Positions 60,042-64,000 of a stretch of 64,000 bases of DNA are shown here, piece after piece; position 1 is the stretch's first letter; each line of letters opens with the position of its first letter. The notes beneath the pieces are model-generated. The model saw nothing but the letters and a program-made list of their open reading frames with translations. It searched no databases and was not told the origin of the DNA. A program made the translations under genes and the position numbers. Origin of the DNA: Pseudomonas sp. NKUCC02_KPG (lineage in GTDB: Bacteria > Pseudomonadota > Gammaproteobacteria > Pseudomonadales > Pseudomonadaceae); the NCBI RefSeq assembly GCF_019345465.1, contig NZ_JAHKRC010000011.1, forward strand, positions 124,001-188,000, written 5' to 3'.

Positions 60042-60838
60042 GCAGAGAATCCGTGTTCGGTAGCAGGAAAGCTGACGGCTTTGACTTCAGTGACGTAGGC
60101 ACTCAGGGCGGACTGGATGTCAGGCTGGCCGGTCATGAAGTTCTTCACAAACTTGGGCACGCGCCCCGTCAGCGACAGGCCGAGCATGTCGTGCAGCACC
60201 AGAACCTGTCCGTCTGTGTCACTGCCGGCACCAATGCCGATAACCGGGATTTTCACTGCGTGGGTGATTTCTGCCGCCAGTTCGCTCGGTACGCACTCAA
60301 GCAGCAGCATGGCTGCGCCTGCTTGCTCCAGGGCAATGGCGTCGGCACGCATCTGGCGCGCCTGGTTTTCGTTGCGTCCCTGAACTTTGTAACCGCCCAG
60401 TACGTTCACCGTCTGCGGGGTCAGACCCATGTGCGCGCACACAGGGATACCTCGTTCGGTCATGGCGCGAATCGATTCGGCGAGCCACACGGCGCCTTCG
60501 ACTTTGACCATGTGCGCGCCGGCTTTCATCAGCAGCGCGCTGTTGTTCAGGCTTTGTTCCAGGGTCGCATTCGCCATGAAGGCCATGTCTGCGAGAATCA
60601 GGGCGTCCTGGTTACCGCGTTTGACGCAAGCCACGTGGTAAGCCATGTCGGCGGTCGTCACAGGCAATGTGCTGTCATGCCCTTGTAGAACCATGCCCAG
60701 GGAGTCGCCTACCAGTAACACTTCAACACCGGCCTGATTGCAGGCATGGGCAAAGGTGGCGTCATAGCACGTCAGCATGGTGATTTTTTCACCTTTTTGC
60801 TTAAGGCTTTGCAGGGTGGTCAGGGTAATAGCTGGCAT
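60038..60838 (-). CDS. panB: 3-methyl-2-oxobutanoate hydroxymethyltransferase PanB
   Basis: PanB (266 residues) adds a hydroxymethyl group from methylene-THF to ketoisovalerate, the first step of pantothenate synthesis. The start is ATG 60838 (MPAITLTTLQSLKQKGEKITML) with GAGG at 9 bp, rather than upstream frames. It shows LTCYDATFAHACNQAGVEVLLVGDSLGMVLQGHDSTLPVT, metal ligands and GIGAGSDTDGQVLVLHDMLGL. It overlaps panC. Confidence 0.97.
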   Translation of the reverse strand: MPAITLTTLQSLKQKGEKITMLTCYDATFAHACNQAGVEVLLVGDSLGMVLQGHDSTLPVTTADMAYHVACVKRGNQDALILADMAFMANATLEQSLNNSALLMKAGAHMVKVEGAVWLAESIRAMTERGIPVCAHMGLTPQTVNVLGGYKVQGRNENQARQMRADAIALEQAGAAMLLLECVPSELAAEITHAVKIPVIGIGAGSDTDGQVLVLHDMLGLSLTGRVPKFVKNFMTGQPDIQSALSAYVTEVKAVSFPATEHGFSA

Positions 60839-61060
60839 GAAAAGGATCCTCGTCAGGCAGTGTGATAACCACTGCGAGTAACGCGTGTGATTCATCGTTA
60901 TGAACAGGCACACCTTTATAGAGGGCGCTTATAAAGCCTGCTTTTCACATTGCGCCATCCAGCGGATGGCAGCGGGATGCCTATAGTCGTGACGAGCTCA
61001 CAGGAAGTCAATTCCGGGTGTTACCGCAAAGGTGTTACCCGGTTATTGATTCGTTTCAGC

Positions 61061-61543
61061 TTAAGCGGTGATGCGCTCAAGCCCGATGAATGGGCAGTCG
61101 GCCAGCAATTGCGACAGGCTACGGCCATCGGCGAGTTTCAGGGATGCTGGCGCCACTTCAGCCAGGGGGTAGAGCACAAAAGGTCGGGCGTGCATGTGGT
61201 AGTGGGGGACTTTGAGGCGGGGTTCGTCGATCAGGCGATCGCCAAACAGCAAAATGTCGAGATCCAGGGTGCGTGGGCCCCAGCGTTCGTGGCGTTCGCG
61301 ACCTTGATCTAGCTCGATGGCTTGCAGTGCGTCGAGCAGGTCCAGAGGTGGCAGCGTGCTGTCGATGGCGGCCACGGCATTGGTGTAGCGCGGCTGACCG
61401 GGTAGCAATGAATCGCTTTGATAGAACGCCGACACCCCGACGAGTCGGGAGTCAGGCAATTGCGCCAGTGCCTGGACGGCACTGCGCAATTGCTCTTCAG
61501 GGGCGGCCAAGTTGCTGCCCATTCCAATGTAGACGCGCTCCAT
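61061..61543 (-). CDS. folK: Hydroxymethyl-dihydropterin pyrophosphokinase FolK
   Basis: FolK (160 residues) transfers pyrophosphate from ATP to 6-hydroxymethyl-dihydropterin, just before FolP. The family signature is RHERWGPRTLDLDILLFGD, with GSNLAAPEEQLRSAVQAL at the start. It begins 3 bp after pcnB and is likely co-transcribed with it. The 222-bp gap to panB contains the panB promoter but no recognised site. Confidence 0.96.
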   Translation of the reverse strand: MERVYIGMGSNLAAPEEQLRSAVQALAQLPDSRLVGVSAFYQSDSLLPGQPRYTNAVAAIDSTLPPLDLLDALQAIELDQGRERHERWGPRTLDLDILLFGDRLIDEPRLKVPHYHMHARPFVLYPLAEVAPASLKLADGRSLSQLLADCPFIGLERITA

Positions 61544-61546
61544 CGC

Positions 61547-62941
61547 TTACTCGTCCGCTGCGGCGCTGCGTTTGCGCTTGGCACCGCTGGTGCGGCGACG
61601 TTTACGCGGTGCAGGCCCGGTGCCGTCATCCTTGGCGTTGCTCAGGTCACGAATCATGTCGCGGCGACCGCTGTCATTGGCGTCCTGATAGTCCGTCCAC
61701 CACTCGCCCAGGCCATTGGTCTGCTCGCCTGCGCTTTCACGCAGCAGCAAGAAGTCGTAGCCGGCACGGAAGCGCGGGTTGTCGAGCAACATGTCGGCAC
61801 GTTTGCCGCTGCGCCGTGGCAGGCGCTCCTGCATGTCCCAGATCTCGCGAATCGGCATGGTGAAACGCTTGGGAATGGCAATGCGCTGGCACTGTTCGGC
61901 GATCAGTTCGTGCGCGGCTTCCTGCATGGCAGGAATGGGCGGCATGCCTTGATCTTGCAGACGCAGTACACGGGCCGGCAGGGCAGGCCAGAGCAGGGCA
62001 GCAAACAGGAAGGCCGGAGTTACCGGTTTGCCCTGTTTGATCCGCAGATCGGTGTTGCGCAAGGCTTCGCTGATCAGGGTGTGGGTGTATGTCGGATTGT
62101 GTTCCAGTGCTTCGGCGCTGGCCGGGAACAGTGGGTCGAACAACTCGAGGTCAACCAGCATTTCGAAGGTGTCTGAAGCGTTACCCGAGAGGAACAGCTT
62201 GAGGACTTCTTCGAACAACCGTGCCGAGGGGATTTCGCGCAGCATGGGGGCCAGTTCGCGAATCGGCTCGGCGGTGTGTTTTTCGATGCCAAAGTTGAGC
62301 TTGGCGGCAAAACGCACTGCGCGCAGCATGCGCACCGGATCTTCCTGGTAGCGCTGTTGCGGGTCACCAATCAGGCGCAGCAAGCGGTTACGTATGTCGT
62401 GTACGCCATTGGCGTAGTCGAGGATGCGTTCGCTGACCGGGTCGTAGTACAGGGCGTTGATCGTGAAGTCACGACGCTGGGCGTCTTCTTCAAGGGTGCC
62501 GTAAACGTTGTCGCGCAAGATGCGCCCGCTCTCGTTACGTGAGGACTGGTTGCTGTCTTCCTCTTCGTCGTTTTGCGGGTGATTGGCACGGAAGGTTGCG
62601 ACTTCAATGATTTCGCGACCAAAGTGGATATGCACCAGTTTGAAACGTCGACCGATGATTCGCGCATTGCGAAACTCGGCGCGCACTTGTTCAGGCGTGG
62701 CGCTGGTAGCGACGTCAAAGTCTTTTGGCGTGATGTTGAGCAGCATGTCGCGTACGCAACCGCCTACCAGATAGGCCTGGTAACCGGCGTTCTGCAGGCG
62801 CTCGACGATGTTGACCGCGTAGCGGCTGAACTGGGCACGTTGCAGCGAGTGTTGGCTGCTGTTGAGCACTTCAGGGGTGCTGCGCAGTTGTTGCGTACGA
62901 CGCTTGGGGGAACGGAATGACTGGAACAGCTTCTTCAGCAT
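61547..62941 (-). CDS. pcnB: Poly(A) polymerase I
   Basis: PcnB (464 residues) adds 3' poly(A) tails that promote RNA decay, working with PNPase. The start is ATG 62941 (MLKKLFQSFRSP), with a GTG three codons upstream as alternative. The nucleotidyltransferase core shows AYLVGGCVRDMLLNITPKDFDVATSATPEQVRAEFRN and RRDFTINALYYDP. A highly basic C-terminal tail (RKRRRTSGAKRKRSAAADE) follows, which is common in PcnB. It lies between crcZ and folK. Confidence 0.97.
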   Translation of the reverse strand: MLKKLFQSFRSPKRRTQQLRSTPEVLNSSQHSLQRAQFSRYAVNIVERLQNAGYQAYLVGGCVRDMLLNITPKDFDVATSATPEQVRAEFRNARIIGRRFKLVHIHFGREIIEVATFRANHPQNDEEEDSNQSSRNESGRILRDNVYGTLEEDAQRRDFTINALYYDPVSERILDYANGVHDIRNRLLRLIGDPQQRYQEDPVRMLRAVRFAAKLNFGIEKHTAEPIRELAPMLREIPSARLFEEVLKLFLSGNASDTFEMLVDLELFDPLFPASAEALEHNPTYTHTLISEALRNTDLRIKQGKPVTPAFLFAALLWPALPARVLRLQDQGMPPIPAMQEAAHELIAEQCQRIAIPKRFTMPIREIWDMQERLPRRSGKRADMLLDNPRFRAGYDFLLLRESAGEQTNGLGEWWTDYQDANDSGRRDMIRDLSNAKDDGTGPAPRKRRRTSGAKRKRSAAADE

Positions 62942-63129
62942 GGGATGCACTGTTTGAAGGAATGTTCGGCCAAAACGAAGAATGACCGCATGATGGGCGG
63001 GGATTCTAGCATTTAGTCAGGGGATGGTGTAGGACGCTGAGTCGCTCTTGTGAGCGAAGCTGCAGGTAACAGGCAAAAATAGCTGCGAGAACGTTGAGGT
63101 AGAGGCGTGGGAGTTTTTTCTGAATCGCA

Positions 63130-63157
63130 GCAAGCACAAGGGGAGCCAAAGCTCCCC
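63130..63157 (-). terminator. Terminator at the 3' end of CrcZ
   Basis: GGGGAGC (63140-63146) and GCTCCCC (63151-63157) form a 7-bp hairpin with loop CAAA, read on the minus strand as the CrcZ 3' end and followed by TTGTGCTTG. The T-run is short, so the exact end may differ. Confidence 0.6.
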
Positions 63158-63502
63158 CAGAATGAATTGCATGCTCTATTTTTATTATTGATTGCGGGCT
63201 TTTTGTTTTTGTTAATCGCCCTGGTTACAGAGGTCTTGCCTGAGTAACCCTCCCAATCGGGAGATAAGAGCAAACGGATTGCTTTGGTCGCTGTGTTGAT
63301 GTGATCCATGATCCAACTAGTTCAGGCTCTGCTTTAAGTGCAGTTTTTGTTGTTCTCTGCCTAGTCGTGGGGCAAGCCCCATTTACAACGCCTCTCCAAA
63401 ACAATCAGTTAGCTGCGCCTCCGCCGTGTTGTTCTTGTTATGCGTGAGCCGATACGTCTTATTTTTATTGTGTGTTGCTGTGATTCTTATTGTTCTTGTA
63501 CG
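63132..63502 (-). ncRNA. crcZ: Small RNA CrcZ (Hfq/Crc decoy)
   Basis: CrcZ is the CbrAB-controlled small RNA that titrates the Hfq/Crc repressor and so relieves carbon catabolite repression. It is known to lie between cbrB and pcnB in Pseudomonas, exactly here. On the minus strand I see six A-rich CA-motif clusters of AAnAAnAA type: 63497-63484, 63469-63459, 63439-63429, 63354-63347, 63213-63203 and 63189-63182. A sigma-54 promoter ends near 63513 and a terminator hairpin lies at 63157-63140, giving about 370 nt, close to the P. putida size from memory. The 5' end is inferred from the promoter. No protein-coding frame here is credible. Confidence 0.9.
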
Positions 63503-63512
63503 AATACATATA

Positions 63513-63528
63513 GCAGGGGTCGTGCCAA
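63513..63528 (-). promoter_or_regulatory. Sigma-54 promoter of crcZ
   Basis: On the minus strand, TTGGCACGACCCCTGCTA has GG (63526-63525) and GC (63514-63513) separated by exactly 10 bases. This matches the -24/-12 RpoN promoter known for crcZ, and the predicted start is near 63502. Confidence 0.9.
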
Positions 63529-63588
63529 CTTTTGCACGGGCCAGCAAAATAAGGGTTTTTTAGTGTTTTTGCTTTTTTCAGGGCAAAA

Positions 63589-63625
63589 AAAAGCCGGGTC
63601 ATCGTTACCTTAAGACCCGGCTTTT
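63589..63625 (-). terminator. Intrinsic terminator after cbrB
   Basis: On the minus strand AAAAGCCGGGTC (63625-63614) pairs with GACCCGGCTTTT (63600-63589), followed by more Ts. It closes the cbrB message 50 bp after its stop codon and lies between the CbrB sites and the crcZ promoter. Confidence 0.9.
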
Positions 63626-63650
63626 GTTACGTGATTTGACTGAGGTAACA
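63625..63650. promoter_or_regulatory. Candidate CbrB upstream activating sites
   Basis: TGTTAC (63625-63630) and GTAACA (63645-63650) form an inverted pair with 14 bases between. Further half-sites TGTTAC at 63670-63675 and GTTACC at 63604-63609 lie on either side. They are 80-160 bp upstream of the crcZ promoter, where an enhancer-binding activator such as CbrB would bind. A cluster of TGTTAC-type sites is my memory of CbrB binding; the assignment is inference. Confidence 0.65.
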
Positions 63651-63675
63651 GTTTTTTTACATTTAAACGTGTTAC

Positions 63676-64000
63676 CTAGCCCTCGCTTGGCACGCCGGTT
63701 TTGCGCCGAGGAATGCCCAGGCGTTGGCGCCGCTCCCACAAGCACTTGCGGCTGACCCCCAGTTTGCGGGCCAGTTCTGTCTCGGTCATGTGGTCCTGAT
63801 GCTCAAGCACGAAGTGCTGGAAGTAGTCTTCCAGTGACAGATCTTCGGTCGGATCAAGGCTGGTGTTACCGTTGACGATACTCTGCTGCGGGGCCAGGCC
63901 GATAAAATCATCGTCTTGCAGATCGCTCAGCTCAATATCGATACCCAGCAGTTCAGCCGAAATTTCCGGGCTTTCACACAGGATCACCGCTCGCTCTACT
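63676..64000 (-). CDS. cbrB: Response regulator CbrB, C-terminal part (partial)
   Basis: The frame enters from the right edge (VERAVILCESPEISAELLGID), matching the end of the AAA domain of sigma-54 activators, and continues to a Fis-type helix-turn-helix (TETELARKLGVSRKCLWERRQRLGIPRRK) before TAG. With pcnB downstream and crcZ between, this is CbrB, the response regulator of the CbrA-CbrB carbon/nitrogen balance system. It activates crcZ from the sites just after its own stop codon. About 108 residues are visible; the receiver and most of the AAA domain lie outside the window. Confidence 0.92.
   Translation of the reverse strand, partial: VERAVILCESPEISAELLGIDIELSDLQDDDFIGLAPQQSIVNGNTSLDPTEDLSLEDYFQHFVLEHQDHMTETELARKLGVSRKCLWERRQRLGIPRRKTGVPSEG

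Noticed and set aside
63013..63309. Open frame on the minus strand inside the cbrB-pcnB gap
   Set aside because: It overlaps the CrcZ RNA and reads through its CA motifs and terminator; it is not a plausible protein.

Overview
The window is a piece of a Pseudomonas chromosome, most likely from the P. fluorescens/P. fragi side of the genus. The evidence is the gene order (cbrB-crcZ-pcnB-folK-panB-panC-pgi; secG-tRNA-rimP-nusA-infB-rbfA-truB-rpsO-pnp; grpE-dnaK-dnaJ-dapB-carA-carB-greA), the near-identity of many proteins to remembered Pseudomonas ones, and Pseudomonas-type REP/REPIN repeats. Species cannot be fixed from the sequence alone.

Region 1 (1-8158) is the right part of a genomic island that enters from the left edge. 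It holds a serine resolvase followed by a small helix-turn-helix gene, a stand-alone PD-(D/E)XK nuclease with a helical N-terminal half, a complete two-gene Gabija anti-phage system (OLD-family nuclease GajA plus UvrD-like helicase GajB) and a tyrosine integrase. The integrase lies next to the 3' end of the tmRNA gene ssrA (8159-8550), a classic island attachment site. The Gabija genes look more A+T-rich than the core genes.

Region 2 (8.5-18.4 kb) is core: a small secreted protein, then the lactate cluster lldP-lldE-lldF-lldG-dld read leftwards from a divergent promoter it shares with the regulator lldR. A perfect 15-bp LldR-type operator sits in the shared promoter, and a Crc/Hfq-type CA motif precedes the lldP ribosome site. 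smpB, the tmRNA partner, follows.

Region 3 (18.4-28.7 kb) carries an NSS transporter, ratA-rnfH, bamE, fur, recN (with a LexA box) and the heat-shock genes grpE-dnaK-dnaJ, with two well-formed sigma-32 promoters, then dapB. Region 4 (28.7-41 kb) holds carA-carB-greA, yhbY, rlmE, ftsH-folP-glmM-tpiA-secG, tRNA-Leu and initiator tRNA. A 30-codon leader frame spans an intrinsic terminator ahead of carA and overlaps its TTG start. Region 5 (41-50 kb) is the rimP-nusA-infB-rbfA-truB-rpsO-pnp translation and RNA-decay cluster.

Region 6 (50-64 kb) has a BON-domain secreted protein with a sigma-54-type promoter, a DUF748 envelope protein, an rRNA methyltransferase, a thiolase, an MpaB-family protein, pgi, panB-panC, folK, pcnB and the 3' end of cbrB. 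Between pcnB and cbrB lies the small RNA CrcZ, recognised by six A-rich CA motifs, a sigma-54 promoter and upstream TGTTAC/GTAACA sites. CrcZ sequesters Hfq/Crc, and lldP in this same window carries a matching target motif, so the carbon-preference switch and one of its probable targets are both visible. Five REPINs all lie at the 3' ends of leftward-reading genes.
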